35,009 nucleotides of DNA from IMG/VR virus record IMGVR_UViG_3300050821_013826, positions 1 through 35,009 of that record. One strand, 5' to 3'. A program made the translations under genes and the position numbers. This DNA is from a virus. Below are positions 14,606 to 22,695 of the stretch, piece after piece. The notes below the pieces were generated by a model. That model was not told the DNA's origin. It saw only the letters and a program-made list of their open reading frames with translations, and searched no databases. Numbering within the stretch: position 1 is the stretch's first letter; each line of letters opens with the position of its first letter.

Positions 14606-14686
14606 TTGACATGTCGGGCAAATCACCTGCATATGTTCATCATCGCAGGAATTGAGCCCGCGCCGGGAAACTGGTCGCGGGCTTTT
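14606..14686 (+). repeat. Promoter-terminator repeat unit, copy C
   Basis: This is the third copy. It has TTGACA at 14606, an 18-nt spacer, CATATG, and then the hairpin from 14655. Compared with copy B the differences are few, and one of them (ccgg to ctgg in the stem) keeps a G-U pair, so the structure is preserved. It precedes the capsid operon. Confidence 0.78.
14655..14686 (+). terminator. Rho-independent terminator in unit C
   Basis: It has the same stem as units A and B with a GAAA loop and one G-U pair, followed by TTTT. It would insulate the capsid operon from upstream transcription. Confidence 0.82.
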
Positions 14687-14904
14687 GAATTGGCGCGATG
14701 GTCGCATTGATGGAGTTCCGCGGCCTGATGGCACGGAGCCAGTCATCAGGCGCCCGATCTGTCGGCTTGCGATCCGGCTTCAAAAAGCTTCATCCGATGA
14801 GATGCGATATCGCGTGATGTTGCTACACATCAGACAACAGGCTGCCGGGTGCGCTGATTGAAGCGACCGCAGCAAACCGAATTGGCTGGTAGCCAACGCC
14901 GACC

Positions 14905-15105
14905 CTGCCGTTCGCGCAGGCGCCCGGCGAAGACATCGAAGAAGCCGAACCGGAAGCGGTGCTTCCGCGCCATCGTGCGACAGACGTCTTCAGATCCTTA
15001 AACCCATCAACGTCCGGCGCGTTCACTTCCAGGCTCAATCGTTTGCGCGCAGCGCAGTTCGAGGCGGCCTGGCGCCGGGCACCATCCAAGGAACACCTCT
15101 TATGA
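14905..15105 (+). other. Possible short reading frame or remnant before the capsid gene
   Basis: The ~400 bp between repeat unit C and the capsid gene holds no standard gene. One frame is open from 14893 to a TGA that overlaps the capsid ATG (ATGA). It reads as an acidic then basic segment (APGEDIEEAEPEAV, SRLNRLRAAQFEAAWRR). Only CTG 14905 could start it. Position is that of a scaffold gene in related head modules, so a scaffold remnant is conceivable, but evidence is thin. Confidence 0.25.
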
Positions 15106-16064
15106 CTCTTCCGACTTCCACCTTTGTCACCTACCAGGCGGTGGGCAACCGCGAAGACCTCAGCGATATGATCTATCGCATCGATCCGACCGATACCCCG
15201 TTCATGAGCGGCGCCGAAAAGGAAAAGGCCACCGCCGTCAACCACGAGTGGCAGACCCAGGCGCTCGCCGCGGCTTCCTCGGCGAACGCCCAGCTCGAAG
15301 GCGATGATCCCACCACCACCGCGACCACACCCACGGTTCGTCTCGGCAATCTCTGCCAGATCTCCTACAAGGTAGCGGGGGTATCCGGCACCCAGCAAGC
15401 GGTCGATCACGCCGGCCGGGACAATGAGCTTGCCTATCAGGAAATGCTCAAGGGCCTCGAGCTCAAGCGCGACATCGAAACCATCCTGGTCGGCACCAAT
15501 CAGGCCAAGGTCAGCGGCAACGCCACCACGCCGCGCCAGACGGCGTCGATCCTGTCCTGGATCGCGTCCAACACCTCGAAGGGCACGGCCGGCTCGCCCG
15601 CCGATCCGTCGCCTGTCGATGGCACCGGCACGCGCACCGACGGTACCCAGATTGCGTTCACGGAGGTGCGCCTGAAAAGCGTGCTGTCCTCGATCTGGAC
15701 CAATGGCGGCAAGCCTGGCACCATCATGACCGGCGCCTTCAACAAGCAGGTGTTCTCCACCTTCACAGGCCGTTCCACCGCGATCGAGGAAGCCAAGTCG
15801 AAAAAGATCGTGGCTTCGGTCGATGCCTATGAGTCCGATTTCGGCAAGCTCAAGGTGGTGGCCAACCGCTTCCAGCGAGCCCGCGACGTACTGGTGCTGG
15901 AAATGGACAAGTGGGCGGTCGCTTATCTCAACGGACGCAACATGATCTCGATTCCGCTGGCGAAGACCGGCGACTCCGATCGCCGCGAGATCCTGGCGGA
16001 ATACGCGCTGGTGGCCCGCAATGAAAAATCGAGCGGCGGCGTCTTCGACAACACCGTGTCCTGA
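15102..16064 (+). CDS. SU10-like major capsid protein (DUF5309 type)
   Basis: This 320-residue HK97-fold major capsid protein belongs to the DUF5309/SU10 type. Recognisable blocks are the N-terminal REDLSDMIYRIDPTDTPFM, NHEWQTQALAAASSANAQLE, and the LGNLCQISYKVAGVSGTQQA strand. The E-loop to helix region NELAYQEMLKGLELKRDIE and the late YESDFGKLKVVANRFQRARD follow. The length is normal for this type, and there is no fused protease or long scaffold-like N-terminus. AAGGA lies nine bases before ATG 15102. It sets the virion type as short-tailed SU10/P22-like together with the portal. Confidence 0.93.
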   Translation: MTLPTSTFVTYQAVGNREDLSDMIYRIDPTDTPFMSGAEKEKATAVNHEWQTQALAAASSANAQLEGDDPTTTATTPTVRLGNLCQISYKVAGVSGTQQAVDHAGRDNELAYQEMLKGLELKRDIETILVGTNQAKVSGNATTPRQTASILSWIASNTSKGTAGSPADPSPVDGTGTRTDGTQIAFTEVRLKSVLSSIWTNGGKPGTIMTGAFNKQVFSTFTGRSTAIEEAKSKKIVASVDAYESDFGKLKVVANRFQRARDVLVLEMDKWAVAYLNGRNMISIPLAKTGDSDRREILAEYALVARNEKSSGGVFDNTVS

Positions 16065-16145
16065 GCCGGCTGCTCCGCCATTTCGGGTTAGGTCCTTCAA
16101 CCATCCCGGAATGACGATTTCATCGCTCTTTTTCGGAGACCTCAG

Positions 16146-16508
16146 ATGTCGCTCCCCGACAATCACACGCTCAACACCATCGACCTTACTGCCTATACGC
16201 CTTCCTGCGGCGCCACGCCGGTCGCGGCCTATATCCGCGCCCCTTTCCGTTGCCGGCTTTTGAAGGCAACCGGCATTCTCGGCGGCGCCATCACCACGAC
16301 CGACGGCACCGTCACGGTGTCGGTCAATTCCACCACGCTGGCTACTTTCGCCGTGCCGCAATCGGGCTCGGCCGCGGGCCTGTTATTCTCGGGCACGCCG
16401 CCGTCGCCGGCCTATCTCAACGAAAACGACGTGATTGTGTTGACGCCGTCCGGCGCGTCGGGCGCGTCGATCCCGATGCATTTCTCCGTCGCCGTGAGGG
16501 CCGCATAA
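16146..16508 (+). CDS. Small beta-rich head protein
   Basis: This 120-residue Thr/Ser/Gly-rich protein lies directly after the capsid gene. It has alternating strand-like segments (TVTVSVNSTTLATFAVP, IPMHFSVAVRAA). Position and composition suggest a head decoration or stabilising protein, which is inference. It is followed one base later by the next small structural gene. Confidence 0.6.
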   Translation: MSLPDNHTLNTIDLTAYTPSCGATPVAAYIRAPFRCRLLKATGILGGAITTTDGTVTVSVNSTTLATFAVPQSGSAAGLLFSGTPPSPAYLNENDVIVLTPSGASGASIPMHFSVAVRAA

Positions 16509-16509
16509 G

Positions 16510-16821
16510 ATGTCGTTCTTTCCCAAGCAGCCGTCATCCCGCGCCGGCGCCACGCAGACCATCGCGTTCGATGCCAGCGCGGCGATAACCAGCGCATTCG
16601 GTCCCGAAACCTATCAGCTCCGCCTCGTCGCGGATTCCGCCTGTTGCTACCGGATCGGCAACGGCACGCAGACCGCGACGTCAGCCGATATCTTCCTGCC
16701 GGCAAGCGTCATCGAATATGTCATCGTCAGTCCGGGGCAGAGCATTTCCGCCGTCAAGGCTGCCACCAACGGGCTCGTCACGGCGACGGCAGGCACGTTG
16801 TGGGTCACGGAGATGTCGTGA
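16510..16821 (+). CDS. Small structural protein of the head module
   Basis: This 103-residue beta-rich protein contains TYQLRLVADSACCYRIGNG and SVIEYVIVSPGQSISAVK, a pattern common in small phage proteins between capsid and adaptor genes. A decoration or connector role is likely but not shown. Its TGA overlaps the next ATG (TGATG). Confidence 0.6.
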   Translation: MSFFPKQPSSRAGATQTIAFDASAAITSAFGPETYQLRLVADSACCYRIGNGTQTATSADIFLPASVIEYVIVSPGQSISAVKAATNGLVTATAGTLWVTEMS

Positions 16822-17153
16822 TGGACGGCGTCCTAATCCGTCCTCATCTCGACAGCAACGGCAGGGACCTTGCGATCGAGCGCGTCCAGGATGTCGAGCC
16901 GATCCTGGAATGGACCAGGCAATCGCGCTGCGACGAACAGCACGGCGATTGGGGACGCCACGTCGCGCGCATCCCCAACGTCATCTACGTCAAATGGCTG
17001 GATGAGGAACACGCCAGGGGCAACACATCGTTGCGGATGTTCACGCCTGAGTTCGATCAGGTTGTCCAGAAGAAGCTTGACGACCCGGAATGGGCCTACC
17101 TGCGAACCGACAGGCCCAAACTGCAAGCCGGCTGGTCAGCGAGGTTATCGTGA
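16821..17153 (+). CDS. Conserved-type phage protein upstream of the adaptor
   Basis: This 110-residue charged protein (DVEPILEWTRQSRCDEQHG, RIPNVIYVKWLDEEHARG, FTPEFDQVVQKKLDDPEW) is coupled to both neighbours by overlaps at 16821 and 17150. I recognise the pattern as a recurrent short protein of podovirus-like head modules, without a known function. The start was chosen at the ATG overlapping the previous stop; GTG 16818 is possible. Confidence 0.65.
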   Translation: MDGVLIRPHLDSNGRDLAIERVQDVEPILEWTRQSRCDEQHGDWGRHVARIPNVIYVKWLDEEHARGNTSLRMFTPEFDQVVQKKLDDPEWAYLRTDRPKLQAGWSARLS

Positions 17154-17803
17154 CACAAATCGTCGACGCCCCATCGTTGCAGGATGCCGTGACCGAATAT
17201 CTCGCAAGGGATCAGGATGCCACGCTGATCGCGCGGATTCCGACCTTCATCCAGCTTGCGGAAGCAAAGTTCAACCGGCAATTGTTTGTCCGTCAGATGG
17301 AGGAGCGCGCAACCGCGCTGGTCGACACCGGATCGAGTGAGCCGGAATTCATCTCGTTGCCTGCTGATTTTCAGTCGATGCGGCGCGTTCGACTGTCCAG
17401 CGTGACGGGAAAACCGAGTCTCGAGTTCAAGTCCGGTCTCCAGATGGACGAATACCGGTTCTTCACCGCAGATATTGCGGCGCAGCCGCGTTACTTCACG
17501 GTGTTCGGCGGCGAGATCGAATTGGCGCCGACGCCGGATCAGAACTACACCGTTGAAATGGTGTATCGCGGCAACGTTCCACCTCTTGGATCCAATACCA
17601 GCAACTGGCTGCTGACGCTGGCGCCCGATCTGTATTTGTACGGGGCGCTCCTGGAATCCGCGCCTTACATCAAGGAAGACGCGCGCATCCAGACCTGGGG
17701 CCTCGGCTTCACCACCGCTCTGAACGATTTGAACAATCTGGGACTCGCATCGACGTTCAACGCCGGGCCGATGACAGTTCGCGTCTCCGGGCGAGTCATC
17801 TAG
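17150..17803 (+). CDS. Head-tail adaptor protein (SU10-like)
   Basis: This 217-residue protein resembles the SU10/P22-type adaptor that binds beneath the portal ring. It opens with a helix (LIARIPTFIQLAEAKFNRQL) typical of the family, then FISLPADFQSMRRVRL, and ends with an APDLYLYGALLESAPYIKED helix. GTG 17150 overlaps the previous stop (GTGA). Its last codon and stop run into the dispersed repeat that begins with TAG at 17801, so the natural C-terminus may have been altered. Confidence 0.82.
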   Translation: MTQIVDAPSLQDAVTEYLARDQDATLIARIPTFIQLAEAKFNRQLFVRQMEERATALVDTGSSEPEFISLPADFQSMRRVRLSSVTGKPSLEFKSGLQMDEYRFFTADIAAQPRYFTVFGGEIELAPTPDQNYTVEMVYRGNVPPLGSNTSNWLLTLAPDLYLYGALLESAPYIKEDARIQTWGLGFTTALNDLNNLGLASTFNAGPMTVRVSGRVI

Positions 17804-17927
17804 AGCCGTTCCGATTGAATCGGAACGGAGGCTCTAACTCTCTATTTTGACGGGTTTTCTTCGGGCGAACCGGTGTTTCACCCCGCATCAGGGGCAGGGG
17901 CAGGCTTTCGCTTGAAAGCGCTTTAGG
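17801..17927. repeat. Dispersed Rhizobiales-type intergenic repeat element
   Basis: The segment contains, in order, a hairpin (tagagcc-gttccg, loop attgaat, cggaac-gga-ggctcta), the stretch ttttgacgggttttcttcgg, the block gcgaaccggtg, and an end with a gctttc-gctt-gaaagc hairpin. I recognise this order as a diverged copy of the RIME-like repeat scattered through Bradyrhizobium chromosomes (recall, not a search). It fills the only long gap in the tail operon. Confidence 0.7.
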
Positions 17928-17940
17928 GAATCAAAAATCA

Positions 17941-18366
17941 ATGGCATCGTTCAGCAAGTTCAATACGTTTGTCGGTGACGTGGCGCACGCGCTGCATGAC
18001 ATGAAAACCGGCACGGCCCAGGTCTACAAGGTCTATCTGACCAACACGCTCCCGGTTGCCACCAACACGGTCTACAACACGCCCGCCGATCTTTCGACCG
18101 CGAACGGTTACACGGCCGGCGGCACGACGATCGGCACAATCACGGGCGTGCTGACGTCAGGCACCTTCTCATTTTCCGGCGGCACGAACCCGGCATGGAC
18201 CGCCTCGGGAGGATCGATCGGTCCGTTCGAATATGCGGTGCTCTACAATTCGACATCGGCAACGCAACCGCTGATCGGTTGGTGGGACTATGGAGCGGCA
18301 ATCACGCTGACCAATGGCAACACCTTCACCGTGAACCTTGGTTCACCAATCCTGACGATCACCTGA
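17941..18366 (+). CDS. Phage structural protein, Gly/Thr-rich
   Basis: This 141-residue protein has a helical start (FNTFVGDVAHALHDM) and a strand-rich Gly/Thr body (GTITGVLTSGTFSFSGG, VLYNSTSATQPLIGWWDYG). It is the first gene after the dispersed repeat and is followed immediately by the fibre gene. The composition fits a virion surface or tail-associated protein. No family name is offered. Confidence 0.62.
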   Translation: MASFSKFNTFVGDVAHALHDMKTGTAQVYKVYLTNTLPVATNTVYNTPADLSTANGYTAGGTTIGTITGVLTSGTFSFSGGTNPAWTASGGSIGPFEYAVLYNSTSATQPLIGWWDYGAAITLTNGNTFTVNLGSPILTIT

Positions 18367-18367
18367 G

Positions 18368-19639
18368 ATGGCGGCCTTTCTCGACGGGTGCCGGTTCAAT
18401 CCAACGGCCGGCGGCACAACCGATTGGACCTATTCATCGGCGGTGACCGGCTATCAAAGCCCGGCCGCGGCCAATGTCGTCAACGGCAGGCTCTACAAGT
18501 ACCGCGCCGAGAGCAGCGACCTCAGCCAATGGGAATTGGGCGAGGGCGCATACAATACCTCCAGCGGCGTGCTGGCGCGCTCGACCGTGCTTTACAATTC
18601 ATCAGGCGGTACGTCGAAGATCAACTTCACGACCGTGCCGCAGGTCGCCATCGTTGCGCTGAAGGAAGATTTGATTTCGGTCGAAGAGGTCAACACCTTC
18701 ACGGCGACGCAGCAAGCGCAAGTCCGGGCCAATATCGGCGTGGGAGGTCTGAAAAATCTTTTCCGCAATGGCACGATGGACGTTTGGCAGCGGGGGACGA
18801 CTCCTGCCGGCCCGCTCGGCACCTTCTTCTATACGGCTGACGGCTGGATGGTCAATTTCGCCGGGGCGGTGGGAACGGTTGCTCGCGTCTCCAACGGCCG
18901 GTCCGGCGCCTATACGCTCTATGCCCTGAAACTGACGGGAGCGACGAGTTGCACTGATGTTCAGCTCTTGCAGCGGATCGAAAGCTACATGGCGGTCCGA
19001 GCCGCTGGAAACCCGATCACGGTTCAAGCGCAGATTACCAACAATACCGGTGCTTCGATCACGCCTACTTTGACCGCGGCTCATGCCGGCTCGCAGGACA
19101 ATTGGACGTCTCCGACAAACGAGTTGTCCGGCGTAAATCTTCAGGTTTGTCCAAACGGCGCGACCACACTTGTTTCGTACGCCTTCACGCCTTCGACCTC
19201 CGCGGCGAACGGCCTGGAGATCTGGTTCGACTTCGGTAACAATTTCAGCAGCAACGCCAAATCGGTCACCGTTGCGGAGGTCGATGTGCAAGTGACGCTT
19301 GGCGTTCCGACCGGCTTGAACGCAAATCCGCCGGTTCCGGAATTGCGCGAGGTCGGCGATGAAACGCGCCTGTGCCAGCGTTACTATTACGCGATGCCGT
19401 CGGCGGCTTATGGATATGCATCACCGAATTCGGGAGGATATGCTGCCTATCAACGCTATGACTTCAAGGTCACCATGCGCGCGGTGCCGACGGTTTCGAC
19501 CTCCTACAGCAGCTTGGTCAACGTTGCGAGCGTCAACGCTCAGATCAGAACCGTGGACTTCATGATGGATCAGATCATTTCGACGACCACGACGAATACG
19601 ACGTGGACGTTCTCGGTGACCGCGACCGCAGAGCTTTAG
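18368..19639 (+). CDS. Tail fibre-like protein with lectin-like C-terminus
   Basis: This 423-residue protein has two parts. The N-terminal ~130 residues (VNGRLYKYRAESSDLSQWEL, ARSTVLYNSSGGTSKINF, VEEVNTFTATQQAQVRANIG) form a short tail-attachment region of the kind seen in many phage fibres. The C-terminal ~290 residues (LFRNGTMDVWQRGTT, FYTADGWMVNF) resemble the carbohydrate-binding-like sandwich common in fibre tips. It should mediate host-surface binding. ATG 18368 overlaps no gene but follows by one base. Confidence 0.75.
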   Translation: MAAFLDGCRFNPTAGGTTDWTYSSAVTGYQSPAAANVVNGRLYKYRAESSDLSQWELGEGAYNTSSGVLARSTVLYNSSGGTSKINFTTVPQVAIVALKEDLISVEEVNTFTATQQAQVRANIGVGGLKNLFRNGTMDVWQRGTTPAGPLGTFFYTADGWMVNFAGAVGTVARVSNGRSGAYTLYALKLTGATSCTDVQLLQRIESYMAVRAAGNPITVQAQITNNTGASITPTLTAAHAGSQDNWTSPTNELSGVNLQVCPNGATTLVSYAFTPSTSAANGLEIWFDFGNNFSSNAKSVTVAEVDVQVTLGVPTGLNANPPVPELREVGDETRLCQRYYYAMPSAAYGYASPNSGGYAAYQRYDFKVTMRAVPTVSTSYSSLVNVASVNAQIRTVDFMMDQIISTTTTNTTWTFSVTATAEL

Positions 19640-19657
19640 TGAACCGAGGATCATCCA

Positions 19658-20266
19658 ATGCTTGGCTTTGATGCGATCGGGCGGCTCGCGCTTGGCCAGC
19701 TCTCCAGGATCGGGTTGACGAATACGGTTCTGCTGGCAGGATCCGGCTCGTTCACCGAAACAGGCGTGGCTGCCACATTTGGGCTTTTGCAAGCGTCAAG
19801 CGGAGCCTCCTGTTCTCTGACCGGCAATCCAGCGACATTCGCGGCGAAACTCGCTGCGGCTTCTATGGGATCTTATTCGTTCACTGGCAATGCTTCGATG
19901 TTCTCGATGAGGCTCGCGGCGGCCGCCGGAAATGTTGCCTTCACCGGCGGCGTCTCGGTGTTTGCGGCCAGGATAACGGCGGGCGCCGGATCATACACGG
20001 TCACCGGCAATGCAATGCCGCTGGTCACTTCGATCAATGCCGGCGTCGGCTCCTATGTCGTCACCGGCTATCCCGCAGTCTTTACGCGCGATTTCGAGGC
20101 CTGGTTCCCGAGACCGTTCGAGACCGGCGAATGGACCGGCGCAGCGATCGAGGCCGCGACCTGGACGCCGATGGCCGCGGCCTCCGGAAGCTGGAGCGAA
20201 AAGACAACGCCGGTGTCGACATGGATACCGGCAACCACACAGCCCGAAGTCTGGACATCTGAATAA
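19658..20266 (+). CDS. Tail protein with six 20-residue repeats
   Basis: This 202-residue protein contains a regular array of six units with a TG turn at residues 35, 55, 76, 96, 116 and 136 (for example GSYSFTGNASMF, GSYTVTGNAMPL, GSYVVTGYPAVF). The period is 20-21 residues and points to a repetitive beta structure such as a solenoid or shaft. The last ~55 residues switch to a Trp-rich, linker-like sequence (FETGEWTG, ATWTPMAAASGSW, STWIPATT). No known domain is assigned. It is coupled to the next gene by a TAATG overlap at 20266, so it is part of the tail operon. Confidence 0.65.
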   Translation: MLGFDAIGRLALGQLSRIGLTNTVLLAGSGSFTETGVAATFGLLQASSGASCSLTGNPATFAAKLAAASMGSYSFTGNASMFSMRLAAAAGNVAFTGGVSVFAARITAGAGSYTVTGNAMPLVTSINAGVGSYVVTGYPAVFTRDFEAWFPRPFETGEWTGAAIEAATWTPMAAASGSWSEKTTPVSTWIPATTQPEVWTSE

Positions 20267-21987
20267 TGCCGCTTCTTGCTACTGGCGATTATCGCCCTGA
20301 CGTCAGCGATTATGAGGGCCAGGCCACTCGGAACGTCTTGAATGTGCTTCCGCGCGGCGACGGCTACGGACCGTTCCCGGACTTTTCAGCCTATACGGAG
20401 GCACTTCCGGCGCCATGTCGAGGTGCATTTTATGCGCTGAAGTCGGATGGGACAGTCATTACCTTCGCCGGCACCAGCACCAAGCTCTACAAGCTCAACA
20501 ACACGGATTTCACCTGGGCCGATGTTTCGCTGGGTGCGTCGAACTATTCGTCGCTGTCTTCGACGGCACAATGGCAGTTCGCGCAAACCGGCAATCTGGT
20601 GTTCGCGACGCAGGCCAACGCGCTGCTGCAGGTGTTCGATCTTTCAGCGGCGACAGCATTTTCCAACGCATTGGGTTCGCCGCCGCAAGCGGCTTATATC
20701 AGCGTGGTCGGGCAGTTCCTGGTGCTGTCCGGATTGCTCTCGACGCCGTATCGAATTCAATGGTCGGGGCTCGACAGTTTCAATGCTTCCACCAGTTGGA
20801 CCAGTGGTGTCAATTCCTCCGATTTCCAGGACTTCCCCGACGGCGGCATTGTCCGCGGGGTGGCCGGCGGTGAGGCCGGGATCATCTTTCAGGATCAGGC
20901 AATCCGCAGCATGTCCTATGTGGCGGGGTCGCCGATCATCTTTCAGATTGATCGGCTGACGCAGGACAAGGGCTTGTATGCGCCGTATTCGATCATCCGG
21001 GCCGGCGAAAAGATATTCTTCTATGCAGGACAGGGCTTTCACAAGATCGAGCCGGGCGGCGTGCCCGAACAGATCGGCCGCGAAAGGGTCGATCGCACGT
21101 TCCTTGCGAACCTGGACAGGGGCAATCTGCAACTGTTTATAGGTACTGCGGATCCGCGAAGCGCGCGGGTCTACTGGGCCTATAAATCGGTCTCGGGAGC
21201 TGCGGGGCTTTACGACTCGCTTCTGGGCTATGATTTTCTGCTCGATCGCTTCTTCCCGGTGTCGATGTCGGGAGAATATCTCCTTGGCGTATCCCAAACC
21301 GGCTTGACGCTGGAAGGCCTTGACCTGATCGCCCCAGGCGAGATGGCCATTACCGGAACGGCGAATAACGGCTCCGGCTTGATCCGGATTTCGGTTGTAT
21401 CGACCTCGACGCTCGTCACCGGAAATGATTGCGCGATCGACAGCGTCGGCGGCACAACGGAAGCCAACGGCAATTGGAAAATATCCGTCGTCAGCCCTAC
21501 CACCTTTGACCTGATCGCCAACAACGACACCGGCGCACCGTCGGCCTATGTAAACGCCTGGACATCAGGTGGAATCGTCGGAGGCTCCATCGATGCGATG
21601 ACCCTCTCGCTGGACAATTACGCCACGGCCGTTCAGCCGCAACTCGGCCAATTCAACAGCGCCAATGTGCTGGGCTTCTTCTCAGGAGCGAATCTTGAGG
21701 GAACCATGGAAAGCGCGGAGCAGGGCACCGATGGCCAGCGGATCACGGTGAGGGGATTTCGCGCGGTGACCGACGCCGTCACGCATTTCGGCTCGGCCTC
21801 CTATCGCGACACCCAACTTGTTGCCGCGACGCCGGGAACGGAAGTTGCCGTGAGCCGGCGGACCGGCCGTTGCGACATGATGCGCGATACGCGTTACTCG
21901 CGTTTCAAGGTGCGCGTTCCCTACGGGACATCCTGGACATTTCTCGCCGGCGTTGAGCCGGATATCACGACGAACGGAACACAATGA
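20266..21987 (+). CDS. Tail nozzle/stabilisation-like protein
   Basis: This 573-residue protein begins like many podovirus tail hub or stabilisation proteins (DYRPDVSDYEGQATRNVLNV). It continues with repeated blade-like segments suggestive of a beta-propeller: GTVITFAGTSTKLYKLN, GNLVFATQANALLQVFDL and VYWAYKSVSGAAGLYDSLLG. In the P22 plan this corresponds to the nozzle (gp10-like) ring that closes the short tail. A late insertion (AITGTANNGSGLIRISVVST) looks like a separate small domain. It overlaps its neighbours at both ends. Confidence 0.75.
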   Translation: MPLLATGDYRPDVSDYEGQATRNVLNVLPRGDGYGPFPDFSAYTEALPAPCRGAFYALKSDGTVITFAGTSTKLYKLNNTDFTWADVSLGASNYSSLSSTAQWQFAQTGNLVFATQANALLQVFDLSAATAFSNALGSPPQAAYISVVGQFLVLSGLLSTPYRIQWSGLDSFNASTSWTSGVNSSDFQDFPDGGIVRGVAGGEAGIIFQDQAIRSMSYVAGSPIIFQIDRLTQDKGLYAPYSIIRAGEKIFFYAGQGFHKIEPGGVPEQIGRERVDRTFLANLDRGNLQLFIGTADPRSARVYWAYKSVSGAAGLYDSLLGYDFLLDRFFPVSMSGEYLLGVSQTGLTLEGLDLIAPGEMAITGTANNGSGLIRISVVSTSTLVTGNDCAIDSVGGTTEANGNWKISVVSPTTFDLIANNDTGAPSAYVNAWTSGGIVGGSIDAMTLSLDNYATAVQPQLGQFNSANVLGFFSGANLEGTMESAEQGTDGQRITVRGFRAVTDAVTHFGSASYRDTQLVAATPGTEVAVSRRTGRCDMMRDTRYSRFKVRVPYGTSWTFLAGVEPDITTNGTQ

Positions 21988-22298
21988 CCGCTTACGTTCC
22001 AGCACTGACCGAAAAAGATCCGGCCAAGATCGTCCGGTCGCTGCAGCAGCTCGCGGCAGGCCGGTCGAACGCGGTGGGGACGGTGACGCTCGCTGTCAGT
22101 GCTGCTTCGACGACCGTAACCGACCAGAATTGCGCAGCGGGCAGCGTGCCAATCCTGGTACCGGGCACGGCGAGTGCCGGAACCGAAATCGGCAACGGCA
22201 CCATGTATGTCTCGGCTGTGACCAACGGCTCGTTCACGATTATCCATGCCAACTCCACGGTTACGGGTCGAACCTTCCTCTATGCCCTCCAGGGCTGA
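21984..22298 (+). CDS. Small tail-associated protein
   Basis: This 104-residue protein has a short helical N-terminus (TEKDPAKIVRSLQQLAAGR) followed by a Thr/Ser/Gly strand region (TVTLAVSAASTTVTD, GTMYVSAVTNGSFTIIHA). It overlaps the nozzle-like gene by four bases and the next gene by 17. It is probably a minor tail component; the exact role is not visible. Confidence 0.6.
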   Translation: MTAYVPALTEKDPAKIVRSLQQLAAGRSNAVGTVTLAVSAASTTVTDQNCAAGSVPILVPGTASAGTEIGNGTMYVSAVTNGSFTIIHANSTVTGRTFLYALQG

Positions 22299-22695
22299 GC
22301 TGGTTTGCGTCGACCCCGCACGGGTTCACGAGATCTGGCCGCGCGTTAGCCCGCTGCTGAAGGCGGCCTGTTACCGCACCCAGTTGAATGCCTTTGCCGA
22401 CATCGAAGCCGACATTCTCTCCGGCCGCAGCCTGTTGTGGCTGGCGTGGAACGGCCGAACGGTCGAGTCCGCGGCGGCGACCGTCCTGATCAATTCCGAA
22501 ATCGGCAAGGTCTGCATCATCACGGCCTGCGGCGGCAGCGACATGAGGCGCTGGCTGCCGCTGATCGCGCAAATCGAAACCTATGCCAGCCGCGAAGGCT
22601 GCAAGCGCGTCCGCATCTACGGCCGCAAGGGCTGGCTGCATGTGCTCGACGGCTATCGGGAAAAGCACATCGTCATGGACAGGGAACTAAGCTGA
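22282..22695 (+). CDS. GNAT-like phage internal protein
   Basis: This 137-residue protein resembles the compact GNAT-fold proteins found in podovirus late operons, related in concept to the T7 internal virion protein A family. Key segments are NAFADIEADILSGRSLLWLA, VCIITACGGSDMRRWLPLI and EGCKRVRIYGRKGWLHVLDGY. A functional acetyl-CoA loop is not evident, so a structural or ejection role is more likely than catalysis. The TGATG overlap at 22695 couples it to the next, toxin-like gene. Confidence 0.68.
   Translation: MPSRAELVCVDPARVHEIWPRVSPLLKAACYRTQLNAFADIEADILSGRSLLWLAWNGRTVESAAATVLINSEIGKVCIITACGGSDMRRWLPLIAQIETYASREGCKRVRIYGRKGWLHVLDGYREKHIVMDRELS

Noticed and set aside
14823-16361. 512-codon open frame on the minus strand across the capsid gene
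   Set aside because: It mirrors the strongly conserved capsid protein on the + strand, has no ribosome site, and its composition (His/Arg/Gly-rich) is that of a GC-rich antisense shadow.
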